Of a DNA stretch of 50,681 nucleotides, positions 33,505 through 42,430 are shown piece after piece (position 1 is the stretch's first letter; every line of letters begins with the position of its first letter). The position numbers and the translations under genes were made by a program. The stretch is taken from assembly GCA_002633115.1 (NCBI GenBank), contig NWBJ01000034.1, positions 98,211 to 148,891 of the forward strand, written 5' to 3'. The notes under the pieces are model-generated. The model saw only the letters and a list, made by a program, of their open reading frames with translations. It was not told the origin of the DNA and did not search any database. The DNA comes from Muribaculaceae bacterium Zag1 (GTDB lineage: Bacteria; Bacteroidota; Bacteroidia; Bacteroidales; Muribaculaceae).

Positions 33505-33534
33505 TTTGTTACAAATTTTATCTATATAGTTTTG
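33505..33534 (+). promoter_or_regulatory. Bacteroides-type promoter for the secreted-protein cluster
   Basis: -33 TTTG at 33505-33508 and -7 TAGTTTTG at 33527-33534, spaced 18 bp, close to the usual 19-21. It lies 56 bp upstream of the ATG at 33591. Confidence 0.6.
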
Positions 33535-33590
33535 TGGGAATCGAAATTTATTGGTAATTTCCCACACTTGCATACTATAATAAATAGAAA

Positions 33591-35447
33591 ATGAGAAAAC
33601 TTTGCTGCTTTGCGCTGCTCTCTGCTACCGCGCTGTCAATGTGGGCTGGAGACATCGCATTTACTTATTCGGCTGGTGGAGAAGCAACAGCCTACGGTAC
33701 CGGAAAAGGAGAAACTTACGAAGTAGGAATATGTCTGCCGGCTGCCGATTATGGATTGATTGGGAAGAAGATTACGGCTATGAGCGTGCCAGCCTCGCAA
33801 GCCGAGAATCTGACCGATTTTACCTGTTGGATTACCACTTCGCTTGATTTGGTCAAAGTCGATGGCAAGAACACCTTTGTTCCTGACTTGTCGTCCGACC
33901 CTATGCGTCCCGATGGCAATGGCATGCTGACTTGGACCCTCTCGGAGCCATACCTGATCGAGGCTGATGAGGTTTATGCCGGTTATGAAGTGGCTGTCGA
34001 TATCCTCGATGATGAGACCAAGTATCCAATCCTGGTTGAGAATGACACCTACGATGACAATGGATTCTGGATTCGCGCTACACGCTCTTACACCCGATTT
34101 ACCTCCCTGTCGGTGACCGAACGCAAGGTGCTCCCCTTGGTTTTGACCATCGAGGGCGACTTCACTGAGGCAAATGCCGTCATTGAGCTGCCCGAGACCC
34201 AGCGCGTGTCGGTAGGCGACCCAATGCTGCTGCCGGTGACAGTGCGCAATCGCTCGCTCGAACCCATCACCTCTCTTACCTATAAATATTCAGTGGCCGG
34301 CTTGGAAGGCGAGAATCAGATCGAGCTTGCCGACCCAATCCAGGTCAACTACAACTATCCCACCTCAGTCATTATAGAATTGCCCCGGGTAGAGCATGGC
34401 GAGTATGATGTAGAGGTAGCGCTTACGCAGGTTAACGGCGAAGACAATCTCTACACCCAATCGGCTGAGGGTGCAATCACAGTGCTGTCGTTTGTGCCAA
34501 AGAAGCGCCCATTGATGGAGGAGTTCACTGGCACTTGGTGCGGCTACTGTCCCAAGGGATTTGTAGCGCTTGAGAAAATGTCAGAGCTGTATCCCGACGA
34601 CTTTATCGGCGTGGCTTACCATGATGGCGACCCCATGCTGATGAAGGACGAATATCCCAATCTCGGCATCCCTGGTTTCCCGACTGGGGTTATGGATAGG
34701 GTGAATATGTTTGACCCTTACGAGGGAGAAGATGAGGTGAACTTCGGCATCGAGGCTACTTGGCTGAGATATGCCGCTCAGGATGTCGACTTTGACATAG
34801 ACCTTGACATAGAGTGGGATGAAGCCCAGCTCAACCTTACCTCAGAAATTACTTGGGCTGTTGCCCCTGAGGATGGCACAAAGTATATGGTTAACTATAT
34901 CCTTGTGGCCGATGGCTTGTATGGCGAGAATGAGCGCGACCGCAACTGGTGGCAATACAATTATTATTCCGGCGACACCTCGTATATGCCTTATATGGAG
35001 ATGTTCCAGGAGGGTGACAGCTATGTCGCCGGTCTTACCTTCAACCATGTGGCAGTGCTGATGGCCAGCAAATATGGCTTGTATCCCATCATCAAGAGCG
35101 ATGAGTTTGAGGTCGACGTGCCATACCAGCATACCTATACCCTTAACACCGATAATGCTGTCAACTCAGCCGGCACCCTACTGATCCAAGACTATGACCA
35201 GTTGCACGTAGTGGCAATGCTTATCGACCAGTCGAGCGGTTCTATCCTCAATGCTGTCAAGAAGTCATGTGGCAAGGCCCCCGAGGGCTTGGGAGGCGTG
35301 GCATCAGCCATCACCGATCGCCAAGCTGCATCATCAGTATATTATGACTTGCAGGGTCGCCCAGTGAACAACCCGACTGCCGGCATCTATATCCACACCG
35401 TCCGCTACACCGACGGCACCACCGAGTCAACCCTAATCAAGCATTGA
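33591..35447 (+). CDS. Omp28-like secreted protein with thioredoxin-like C-x-x-C
   Basis: A 618-residue exported protein: signal peptide MRKLCCFALLSATALSMWA, a beta-rich N-terminal half (about 20-300), then a thioredoxin-fold segment with EEFTGTWCGYCPKG (C-x-x-C near residue 317) and GIPGFPTGVMDR, as in the Omp28-related outer-membrane protein family. The C-terminus carries a sorting-type tail (YYDLQGRPVNNP, GIYIHTV, ending STLIKH). It is probably delivered to the cell surface or exported. Whether the C-x-x-C acts in redox or only as fold remnant is not known. First of three plus-strand secreted genes. Confidence 0.82.
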   Translation: MRKLCCFALLSATALSMWAGDIAFTYSAGGEATAYGTGKGETYEVGICLPAADYGLIGKKITAMSVPASQAENLTDFTCWITTSLDLVKVDGKNTFVPDLSSDPMRPDGNGMLTWTLSEPYLIEADEVYAGYEVAVDILDDETKYPILVENDTYDDNGFWIRATRSYTRFTSLSVTERKVLPLVLTIEGDFTEANAVIELPETQRVSVGDPMLLPVTVRNRSLEPITSLTYKYSVAGLEGENQIELADPIQVNYNYPTSVIIELPRVEHGEYDVEVALTQVNGEDNLYTQSAEGAITVLSFVPKKRPLMEEFTGTWCGYCPKGFVALEKMSELYPDDFIGVAYHDGDPMLMKDEYPNLGIPGFPTGVMDRVNMFDPYEGEDEVNFGIEATWLRYAAQDVDFDIDLDIEWDEAQLNLTSEITWAVAPEDGTKYMVNYILVADGLYGENERDRNWWQYNYYSGDTSYMPYMEMFQEGDSYVAGLTFNHVAVLMASKYGLYPIIKSDEFEVDVPYQHTYTLNTDNAVNSAGTLLIQDYDQLHVVAMLIDQSSGSILNAVKKSCGKAPEGLGGVASAITDRQAASSVYYDLQGRPVNNPTAGIYIHTVRYTDGTTESTLIKH

Positions 35448-35476
35448 TCGCAAAAAATTACCATAGCGCCACGGTC

Positions 35477-35497
35477 CCCCGCGCTTCGGGCGCGGGG
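35477..35497 (+). terminator. GC-rich hairpin between the first two secreted genes
   Basis: CCCCGCGC (35477-35484) pairs with GCGCGGGG (35490-35497), loop TTCGG. It begins 30 bp past the stop at 35447. Only a short T stretch follows (CCTATTTCC), so it may attenuate rather than fully stop read-through to the next gene. Confidence 0.6.
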
Positions 35498-35543
35498 CCT
35501 ATTTCCATTAAACCAATAAACCAAAAACCAATATAACCTGCTT

Positions 35544-38500
35544 ATGAGAAAATTAAACCTTGCATTGCTGATGCTCGGTGGAGCCGCTTTGACAGCGAGC
35601 GCAGCCGACACTGGCAACTATTACGCTCTGCCCGAGGGCGTGGGCATTTCCCTATCCCCCTCAGGGCAGTATGTGATAGGCTTTGAGTACGGCCAGCCCT
35701 ACAGTTCGTTTGTGATGGATATGACCACCAAGAGAGCTGACTGGTTTACCAACTACGCTTCTTCTGACGAAGAGAGCGGCCGCGCACGCGGTGTCAACGA
35801 CAATGGCACAGTTGTGGGCGATATGTACGACCCCGACTTTGTGTGCGAAGAGACAGATATCGAGTGGGATACCACTGGTCCGCATTACGATGTGCCTCTG
35901 CATACCGCTTTTGTCTACAAAGACGGCGTAAAGACCAAACTTGACCACTGCCCCAACAATACCGCTGACTGGGACTCGAATCATGAGAACCCTGATTACT
36001 ACAAGCATACAACTGATGGCTCGTATGCCGTAGCTATTAATAATGAAGAGACCTTGATTCTAGGTTATCTCAACTATTGCGGATATTCCTATCCTTGCTA
36101 TTGGGAGTGGGATGACGATGCTCAGGCTTGGGGTGCTGGCACATTGGCTCCTCAGGGTGAAATCCCGCAGTGCAGCGAGAACTACTATCGCTTTGACTGG
36201 ACCCCCGACGGCACCCGCGCTATCTTCGCGCCGATGTATGTCTACAAGCCCTACCAAATCTATACCTACGGTCAGGAGACTGTATCATTCAGCGCCAGCA
36301 ATGTCGGTTCGACTTGCGATGCCACTATCTCGCCTGATGGCAAACTGATGGCTTTTGCCACCTATGATTCTGACCTTACTGACGATTGGCACCTTGGCCT
36401 CCACGACTTTGAGACTGGCGAGACCCAACTGTTGGCTCTGCCCCAGGGCATGCGCGTGCAATTGCGTCCGACCTGCGTGACCAACGACCGCAAGATCTAT
36501 TTCTATCTCTTTGAGACCTCGCTCAAGTGGGCATTCTATATTTGCGACTTTGATAATCAGTCGTTCGTTTCGATAGATTCTTATGTTGATACTTATGAAA
36601 TTGGAGACCTGCCCTCGTCAGCCCTCAAATATTCGATTCCAATCCGCGTGAGCGATGATGGCAAGACCATCCTTGCCAGCTACACCAGCTCGACCCAGGT
36701 GAAGTCATCGTATGTGATTACCCTCCCCGATTATGAGGCAGTGATTCCATCATCAGCCAGCGATGCAGTGTTGTTCTACAGCAGTCCGTCGACTGCGGCT
36801 ATCGTTTGGAGTCCGGTTGAACTCTCAGGCGACTATGAGGTTGACCATTATCTGGTGACTGTCGATGATGTTGAGCAACCCGTGATTGCTCCGACTGTTG
36901 GCGCTGATGGCAAACTGCGTTGCGACTTTGACCTGGCAGCTGATGGCGCAACCCACACCGTGAATCTCTACACCGTGGTTAAGGTTGATGATAAGGAATA
37001 CATGTCAGAGGCAAGCCAGCGCACAGTGTGCATGTCGGCCGACACCAGTTGTTACTTCTTTGAAGATGTTGACTCGCGCAGCGGTTACACCTCGGCTGGC
37101 CAGTACTACTACACCGGCGACACCTGGATGGATTGCGGCGGCAATGGCGGCACTCGCTATTATGACGTATCCACCAACTCGGGCACCAATGGCAGCGTGA
37201 TTTATGAGGGCTTCTCCTACGGAGTTGACGACAGCGGAGAGGGCAATGACTGCTATCTCATCACTCGCTTCCTCGATGCCACCAACGCTTCGGGTCTGTT
37301 GCTGACCTTCTCTTATGCTCGCGGTTCTTCGTTCACCGACCTGCCTGCTGATGAGACTTGCTATTTCGCAGTTGAGTGCGCAAACGATGGCTACAACTGG
37401 GAGCGCGTGTTCAGCAAGGTCGCTACCGACATGCTCTACAATGCTTTCAGTTATGAGCTGATCGACATCTCGCAATATTGCGGCGATAACTTCCAGGTGC
37501 GCTTTGTGACCCACAACGGCGCAGCCGCATCCTACAGCGTGCTGCTCGACTATGTTGGCGTGATTGATCCCGCCGCCTTGGTTGAGGCTCCCGCTGGCCT
37601 GACTGCCATCAAGAACTCGACCGACGAGGTGACTTTGGCTTGGAAAGGCTCGACCGGCGAATACCAAGTAAGCTACTGCCCATGGCAATGGTCAGGCTGC
37701 TGGTACAGCTCGATTGGCCCCGACACCGAATCGCTCATCGTGGCTGTTGACATCACTCCCGAAATGCTCGAGCCTTATGTAGGCATGTACATGAACTCTG
37801 TCTTCGCCAACGTCTATGACAGCTACACCCCAGTTTGCAAAGGCCAAGCCATCATCTACGAGATGGTTGACGGCACTGCTGTTGAGATTGCCCGCGAGGA
37901 GTTTGACAACACCGCATTCGCAATGCTCAGCGACGATGCTACCTATATGCCTTCGAGCCACTGCTATCTGTCAGAGCCCAAGCAAATCGAGGCTGGCAAG
38001 ACCTACCGCGTGGCCCTGCGCATCTATGACTATGCCTCTGGCTCATGCCCTATCTGGTACAGCTCTACCCTCGACGGTTACAGCATTGGCGTGACCGACC
38101 TCTATTCTGAGGATGAAGGTCAGACGTGGGGTTCGCTCACCAAGGTATTTGGTTATGACGACGATGGCGACTATGCTTACAAGTGCATTTTGCCTCTGCG
38201 CCTTGGCATCGTTGAGGAGCCCAACGGCGAGAATCCTGTACTGGATTCAGCCCTGTATGCATTTGATGTGCTGCGCAATGGCGAGAAGATCAACGAGCGT
38301 CTCGTATCGTTCACCGAGCAGCAATACACCGACGAGGCTCCTCTGGCCGAGAATGCCGCTTACCAGGTGCGCGCTTACTATCGCGACGGCCGCATCAGCG
38401 ACCTGACCGAGGCTCTGAATGTCACAAGCGCATCAGTGAAATCTATCGAGAGCGAGCTCAAGAGCGTGGACGTGAAGGTTACTCGCGGCCTGATCACTCT

Positions 38501-38663
38501 CAATGGCCAATTTGAGGAGGCAGCTCTCTACACCGTGGCTGGCCAAAAGGTGCTGAGTACCAAGAAGGCTGCCATCTCGACCACTGGTATGACCCCTGGC
38601 GTGTATGTGCTGCGCATCAACACTGGCGCCTCTGCCGAGGTTACCAAGGTGCTTGTAAAGTAA
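35544..38663 (+). CDS. Large secreted protein with beta-propeller-like N-terminus and sorting tail
   Basis: A 1039-residue exported protein, not recognised as a named family overall. Signal peptide MRKLNLALLMLGGAALTASA. Residues of about 25-400 have HAF/propeller-like segments (SPSGQYVIGF, GVNDNGTVVGDMYD, WTPDGTRAIF, ISPDGKLMAFATYDS). Around 500-690 lies a concanavalin-like or choice-of-anchor-type domain (TCYFFEDVDSRSGY ... LLTFSYARG ... FQVRFVTHNG). It is followed by fibronectin-III-like segments (LTAIKNSTDEVTLAWKGS) and a tail with LYTVAGQKV and PGVYVLRI, ending KVLVK. Codon use is strongly C-ending, as in highly expressed genes. It is probably surface-exposed or released. Confidence 0.75.
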   Translation: MRKLNLALLMLGGAALTASAADTGNYYALPEGVGISLSPSGQYVIGFEYGQPYSSFVMDMTTKRADWFTNYASSDEESGRARGVNDNGTVVGDMYDPDFVCEETDIEWDTTGPHYDVPLHTAFVYKDGVKTKLDHCPNNTADWDSNHENPDYYKHTTDGSYAVAINNEETLILGYLNYCGYSYPCYWEWDDDAQAWGAGTLAPQGEIPQCSENYYRFDWTPDGTRAIFAPMYVYKPYQIYTYGQETVSFSASNVGSTCDATISPDGKLMAFATYDSDLTDDWHLGLHDFETGETQLLALPQGMRVQLRPTCVTNDRKIYFYLFETSLKWAFYICDFDNQSFVSIDSYVDTYEIGDLPSSALKYSIPIRVSDDGKTILASYTSSTQVKSSYVITLPDYEAVIPSSASDAVLFYSSPSTAAIVWSPVELSGDYEVDHYLVTVDDVEQPVIAPTVGADGKLRCDFDLAADGATHTVNLYTVVKVDDKEYMSEASQRTVCMSADTSCYFFEDVDSRSGYTSAGQYYYTGDTWMDCGGNGGTRYYDVSTNSGTNGSVIYEGFSYGVDDSGEGNDCYLITRFLDATNASGLLLTFSYARGSSFTDLPADETCYFAVECANDGYNWERVFSKVATDMLYNAFSYELIDISQYCGDNFQVRFVTHNGAAASYSVLLDYVGVIDPAALVEAPAGLTAIKNSTDEVTLAWKGSTGEYQVSYCPWQWSGCWYSSIGPDTESLIVAVDITPEMLEPYVGMYMNSVFANVYDSYTPVCKGQAIIYEMVDGTAVEIAREEFDNTAFAMLSDDATYMPSSHCYLSEPKQIEAGKTYRVALRIYDYASGSCPIWYSSTLDGYSIGVTDLYSEDEGQTWGSLTKVFGYDDDGDYAYKCILPLRLGIVEEPNGENPVLDSALYAFDVLRNGEKINERLVSFTEQQYTDEAPLAENAAYQVRAYYRDGRISDLTEALNVTSASVKSIESELKSVDVKVTRGLITLNGQFEEAALYTVAGQKVLSTKKAAISTTGMTPGVYVLRINTGASAEVTKVLVK

Positions 38664-38697
38664 TAAATCTCAATACTCAAAAAACTAATCATTGCAA

Positions 38698-40602
38698 ATG
38701 AAAAAAATTCTGACTGCAGCGGCTGCAAGCTTGGCGCTCATGGCGCCAGGCGCAGCTATTGCTGCCGATTGGGTTGAGCCTTCGCTCACCGTAATCGATG
38801 AAGAGAGCGGAATGCTCCAATGGCCCGAGGGCTATACCGTAGATGTTGATCTCAATGGCTATGCTTGGCTATCTGAGAATGGTTTCTGGATGGGCGATAT
38901 GCTGGCCGAGGATTCGCAGCTCTATCCCATGGGAAATGTGATGTATCTGATATTTCCCGAGTCTTTGACCGAGGGCTACAGCTATAACTTTTGCATGCCC
39001 GCTGACCAGTACACCTTGACTTGTGATGGCGAGAGCGTCGCCACTCAGGACCTTTCCATAGACTTCACTTATGGCACTTCTACCGGTGGGGATGATGGCT
39101 TAGAGATCACTTCGGCCTACGCCGACTGCGTGGCATCGTTCACCTTCCCGATGGGCTATGCTATCGAGGTGGCTCGCTCGGGCGCCGAGGTTGCCCTGTA
39201 TCGCGATGGCGAACTGGTAGCCAGCTATGGCAAGAGCGCACTCAGCGCAACTGGCGATGCCTCGTACACCTATACCTTGACTGCTACTATTTCGGCTGAC
39301 GACTGCGCTGCCGATGGCAATTACAAGGTGGTTGTGCCCGCATCGGCTTATACCATCACTAACCTCTTCACTATGAGCGGCGAGACCAGCGTTGAGCTGA
39401 CCGCAGAGTTCAAGGTTGGCGACGTGGCTGACCCGGTGGCTTACACATCACAGTACACTGACGACTGCGTAATCTTCACCTTCGACGGCTATCGCGTAGT
39501 TACTGCCGACGACATGGAGGCCATCCTCACCAAGGACGGTCAGGAAGTTGCTACCTTCACCCAGGACGACGAGGTTATCTATGAGAACAACTACAGCCTC
39601 AACGGCATGCTCTTGGTGCTGATTGATCCCGAGTTGGTGGCAGAGCAGGGCACCTATATGCTCTACATCTCAAAGGATGGATACACCTTGGTTGACAGCG
39701 AGGGCGAGGCTGGCGTAACCAGCGACCTGGTTTGCGAGTTCGTAGTTACCGCAGTTGAGCAACCCACAGAATACATATACAGCATCTATCCGACTCCCGG
39801 CGTGGTTGAGAGCCTGAGCGAGATTATCATCTCAGGTAACCGCCAGCTCAAGGCCGCTACGACATTTGGTTCGAGCGTGCTCTTCGGCGCTGCTACATTC
39901 GCCGACATCTGGGTGAACCAGACCATTTCGGAGGACAAACTGTCAGACACCCTCACCTTCAAGGATCTCAACACTAAGGAGGAAGGCTATGTGATCACTA
40001 CTCCAGGCTTCTATCAGGTTTATACCTGGGTTGAAGACAATTTCATCACCTTCGCCGATGGCTCGGGCTTCCCAGTGCTCAACTTCATCTATGAGATCAA
40101 GGGTGACTACGACTACACCCTGTCGCCCGTGGCTGGCACTGACCTTGGCGAGGCTGAAAGCTATCAGTTCACACTCAGCTTCCCGACCTTCAGCACTATC
40201 GCTGTAGCTGACGCTTCAGTTCAGGCTGTATTGGTAAGCGAGAGCGGCGCACAGTATGCCCTCACTGCTACCCCCAACGCTTATTCAGCTAAGGTGGTGT
40301 TCACTACCAGCGAGGCTATCACCGAGTCTGGCACATTCCAGCTCGTAGTGCCCGAGGGTATGTTCACCTTGACCTTCGACGCTTATGGCGACATCGAGGA
40401 TCCCACCACAGTGAACCAAGCCATCTCGGCTGCTTACACCATCACTACCTCGGGCATCTCTGCTATCGGCAGCGACAAGGGTGCTTATGATGTGTACAGC
40501 ATCACTGGTGTGAAGATGCTTGAGGGCGGCAGCCAAGCCGACCTTAAGGCTCTGCCTCGCGGCCTCTACATCGTGAATGGACAAAAGACCTTCATTAAAT
40601 GA
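38698..40602 (+). CDS. Secreted beta-sandwich repeat protein with sorting tail
   Basis: A 634-residue protein starting at ATG 38698 (MKKILTAAAASLALMAPGAA, signal peptide); a TTG two codons earlier is not needed. The body is a series of beta-rich modules of 90-110 residues sharing phrases such as GTYMLYISKDGYTL, GNYKVVVPASAYTI and GTFQLVVPEGMFTL, which suggest internal duplication. It ends with a tail (YDVYSITGVKML, then GLYIVNGQKTFIK) almost identical in style to the remnant at 202-420. It follows the preceding gene after 34 bp, so the two are co-transcribed. Function unknown; surface location likely. Confidence 0.75.
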   Translation: MKKILTAAAASLALMAPGAAIAADWVEPSLTVIDEESGMLQWPEGYTVDVDLNGYAWLSENGFWMGDMLAEDSQLYPMGNVMYLIFPESLTEGYSYNFCMPADQYTLTCDGESVATQDLSIDFTYGTSTGGDDGLEITSAYADCVASFTFPMGYAIEVARSGAEVALYRDGELVASYGKSALSATGDASYTYTLTATISADDCAADGNYKVVVPASAYTITNLFTMSGETSVELTAEFKVGDVADPVAYTSQYTDDCVIFTFDGYRVVTADDMEAILTKDGQEVATFTQDDEVIYENNYSLNGMLLVLIDPELVAEQGTYMLYISKDGYTLVDSEGEAGVTSDLVCEFVVTAVEQPTEYIYSIYPTPGVVESLSEIIISGNRQLKAATTFGSSVLFGAATFADIWVNQTISEDKLSDTLTFKDLNTKEEGYVITTPGFYQVYTWVEDNFITFADGSGFPVLNFIYEIKGDYDYTLSPVAGTDLGEAESYQFTLSFPTFSTIAVADASVQAVLVSESGAQYALTATPNAYSAKVVFTTSEAITESGTFQLVVPEGMFTLTFDAYGDIEDPTTVNQAISAAYTITTSGISAIGSDKGAYDVYSITGVKMLEGGSQADLKALPRGLYIVNGQKTFIK

Positions 40603-40643
40603 AGAATGAATAATGAAAAATTAAAAATTAAAAAAGAATAATG

Positions 40644-40678
40644 AAAAATGCCATCCGGGGACCCTGGATGGCATTTTT
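40644..40678. terminator. Bidirectional terminator
   Basis: A 13-bp perfect stem, AAAAATGCCATCC (40644-40656) with GGATGGCATTTTT (40666-40678). A-run on one side and T-run on the other make it work in both directions, serving the plus-strand secreted genes and the minus-strand TPR-like gene that converge here. AT-rich GAAAAATGA islands flank it on both sides (40603-40640, 40690-40727). Confidence 0.88.
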
Positions 40679-40720
40679 GTTACTCCGCTCTATAATTTTT
40701 CATTTTTCATTTTTCATTCT

Positions 40721-42223
40721 TCATTCCAGGGTCAAGGCTGCCCAGGTGTTGTCTTTGTTCTGGATGGCAAGCACTGTGGCTTGGCTGCCTTCGCTGCGGG
40801 AATAGAGCAGGGGCCCCGGCACGAAGACATCGTTGACGAATCCGTATAGCTTGCCATTGTCGGGACGCTTGATTTTGAGCATGCCAGTGACATGGCGCAG
40901 CCACGGCAGGTCTTCTTTCAGTTCGGCCTCGCGTATCCACACCACACGGCCGTTGTGGGCTTTGACCTCAAAGATAGTACCGTTGGGAGTACTGTAATCG
41001 AGGCGGAATGTGCGAGGCTTGAGCCAAATCGACTGGTCGACGTGGCGCAATTGCCACGACACCACGGCTTTGTTGCCAAAGGTGTCTTTCTTCTCCCAGG
41101 TCTTGACCATAAAAGCCGAGGGGAGGCCTGAGTAGATAAATTCGTCGGCAATCGACTTGAAGTGGGCGTAGAGGCCGCGATTGTCTACGGGGCGAGTGCC
41201 ACGCGGGATGCGCGTAGCCACGTTGTAGAAGCGGCGCTTCAGAGGCCAGCCTTTGTATTCGTGAGCTTTCTGATACAGATTGAGCTCAGTTTGGGCGTGG
41301 GAGTAGAGCTGGCGGTTGCACAGCAAGTCGGCCATGCGCAGGCGTATGTTGACCAGGAACTCATCGTTGGCTCCCGATGTCACAGCGGCGCATAGGAGAC
41401 CTAAGTGCAAGTCGGGCTCGCCGGTGAGCTCGGCCAGGTCATCCCAGAGGTAGAATTTGTCTGGAAGCTTGCGGATTAGCTGTTTGTAGGCATCCACGGC
41501 TTCTTGGGTGTGGCCCTTGCGAGCCAGGATTTGTGCGGCGTATCGAGGCAGATGGTTGTTTTTGGGGAAACGCTCGATAGCCTTGTTGAGGAGTTGGCAG
41601 AAGCCTTCTCCGGGGGTCAGATTTTCTTCGTGCATCTCTTTTACGCAGGCACAGATTACACGCTCCACTACCGATGGCAGGAGTTGTCCCTCTTTGTTGG
41701 TGCGCTGCTCCCAGTCTTCATCGCGAAATGAGTCGAAACCCCACATTTCGGTGAATTTCATGAAGAGGAAGTCGCCCTTGTGCGAGCCCTTGTCCATCTT
41801 GAGGGCTTCGGACATGAAGAGAGAGTGCAAGAGAGAAGGTTTCTTCAGCTCCAGTTTCAGGTATTGGAAAAGACGACGCTTGCGCATGTCCACCTCGTCG
41901 AGGCTGATTTGGCGCAGGATGTGATAGATCTCCCAACCCTGCTTCTCGGCTTGAGCTTCGGGTAGGAGCATGTGCTCAGCGATGGCGAGAACTTTCACCA
42001 TCATCTCATTGTTTGGCTCGTGCTCGGTGAGCAGAGTGCGCATGCGCTCTACCACGGCTTTCGCCTCGTTAGGTTCGCACCGCTTTGCGTCATCGTTAAG
42101 GCACCAAAATAGAGCCCCTGCAGTGTACTTGTTGGGAGTGAGTGCGTACTCCCGTTCGGCCTGTTGCAATGCTTCCTCAAGGTGTCCTGCCTTGCGCATT
42201 GCGTTGATTTCACTGTAAGCCAT
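40721..42223 (-). CDS. TPR-like helical-repeat protein with OB-like C-terminus
   Basis: A 500-residue soluble protein without signal peptide; not recognised as a named functional family. Residues 1-330 are alpha-helical with TPR-like pairs (AGHLEEALQQAEREYALTPN, ARKGHTQEAVDAYKQLIRKLP). From about 350 it becomes beta-rich, and the last 65 residues (GMLKIKRPDNGKLYGFV, NDVFVPGPLL, ATVLAIQNKDN, WAALTL) look like a cold-shock/S1-type OB fold with the G-F-V-x-D-V-F-V signature. I infer a scaffold that binds RNA or single-stranded nucleic acid. It stands alone with its own promoter and a 5' stem-loop. Similar OB-like segments occur in the giant protein at 46436-50479. Confidence 0.7.
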   Translation of the reverse strand: MAYSEINAMRKAGHLEEALQQAEREYALTPNKYTAGALFWCLNDDAKRCEPNEAKAVVERMRTLLTEHEPNNEMMVKVLAIAEHMLLPEAQAEKQGWEIYHILRQISLDEVDMRKRRLFQYLKLELKKPSLLHSLFMSEALKMDKGSHKGDFLFMKFTEMWGFDSFRDEDWEQRTNKEGQLLPSVVERVICACVKEMHEENLTPGEGFCQLLNKAIERFPKNNHLPRYAAQILARKGHTQEAVDAYKQLIRKLPDKFYLWDDLAELTGEPDLHLGLLCAAVTSGANDEFLVNIRLRMADLLCNRQLYSHAQTELNLYQKAHEYKGWPLKRRFYNVATRIPRGTRPVDNRGLYAHFKSIADEFIYSGLPSAFMVKTWEKKDTFGNKAVVSWQLRHVDQSIWLKPRTFRLDYSTPNGTIFEVKAHNGRVVWIREAELKEDLPWLRHVTGMLKIKRPDNGKLYGFVNDVFVPGPLLYSRSEGSQATVLAIQNKDNTWAALTLE

Positions 42224-42280
42224 GATGAATTATCATTTAGATAATAATGTGATTAAAAAGATCTCTTTAAGTAAATGTGA

Positions 42281-42297
42281 CGACAACTGGGTTGTCG
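42281..42297 (-). promoter_or_regulatory. 5' stem-loop in the leader of the TPR-like gene
   Basis: Minus-strand CGACAAC-CCA-GTTGTCG, a perfect 7-bp stem, located right where the transcript should begin given the -7 box at 42302-42309. Such stems at the extreme 5' end can protect an mRNA or mark a regulator site. Confidence 0.5.
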
Positions 42298-42301
42298 ATG
42301 G

Positions 42302-42334
42302 CAAATATACGGAAAAAATCCAACTTTCTCCAAA
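42302..42334 (-). promoter_or_regulatory. Promoter TTTG-N21-TATATTTG for the TPR-like gene
   Basis: On the minus strand, -33 TTTG (complement of 42331-42334) and -7 TATATTTG (complement of 42302-42309) with 21 bp between, a full match to the Bacteroides consensus. The start codon is about 80 bp downstream. Confidence 0.75.
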
Positions 42335-42361
42335 TTTTTTCCGCTAAAATTTAGGGGTGTG

Positions 42362-42411
42362 GCAAAAATAAAGTGCCGACTGCTCCGTTGTGGCGGTGCA
42401 GTCGGCGCTTT
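42362..42411 (-). terminator. Terminator of clpP
   Basis: Minus-strand stem GCGCCGACTGC with GCAGTCGGCAC around a 12-nt loop, followed by TTTATTTTTG. It lies about 20 bp after the clpP stop and just upstream of the TPR-like gene's promoter. Confidence 0.9.
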
Positions 42412-42430
42412 GGCTTAGTCTAGTGGGGGA

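Larger units (their letters stand above)
33214..33590. other. Divergent regulatory region, efflux operon versus secreted-protein cluster
   Basis: Between the two divergent starts it holds, from left to right: leader of the efflux operon with competing stems (TTGGCT at 33320-33325 or TTGGC at 33333-33337 can each pair with AGCCAA/GCCAA at 33345-33350); a possible 30-codon leader ORF (33342-33434); the minus-strand -7 box (33471-33478); and the plus-strand promoter (33505-33534). No tRNA or other RNA gene was seen. Confidence 0.6.

Noticed and set aside
33214-33590. tRNA or other structured RNA gene in the divergent gap
   Set aside because: No cloverleaf with acceptor and T-loop sequence could be found; the stems seen fit a leader region better.
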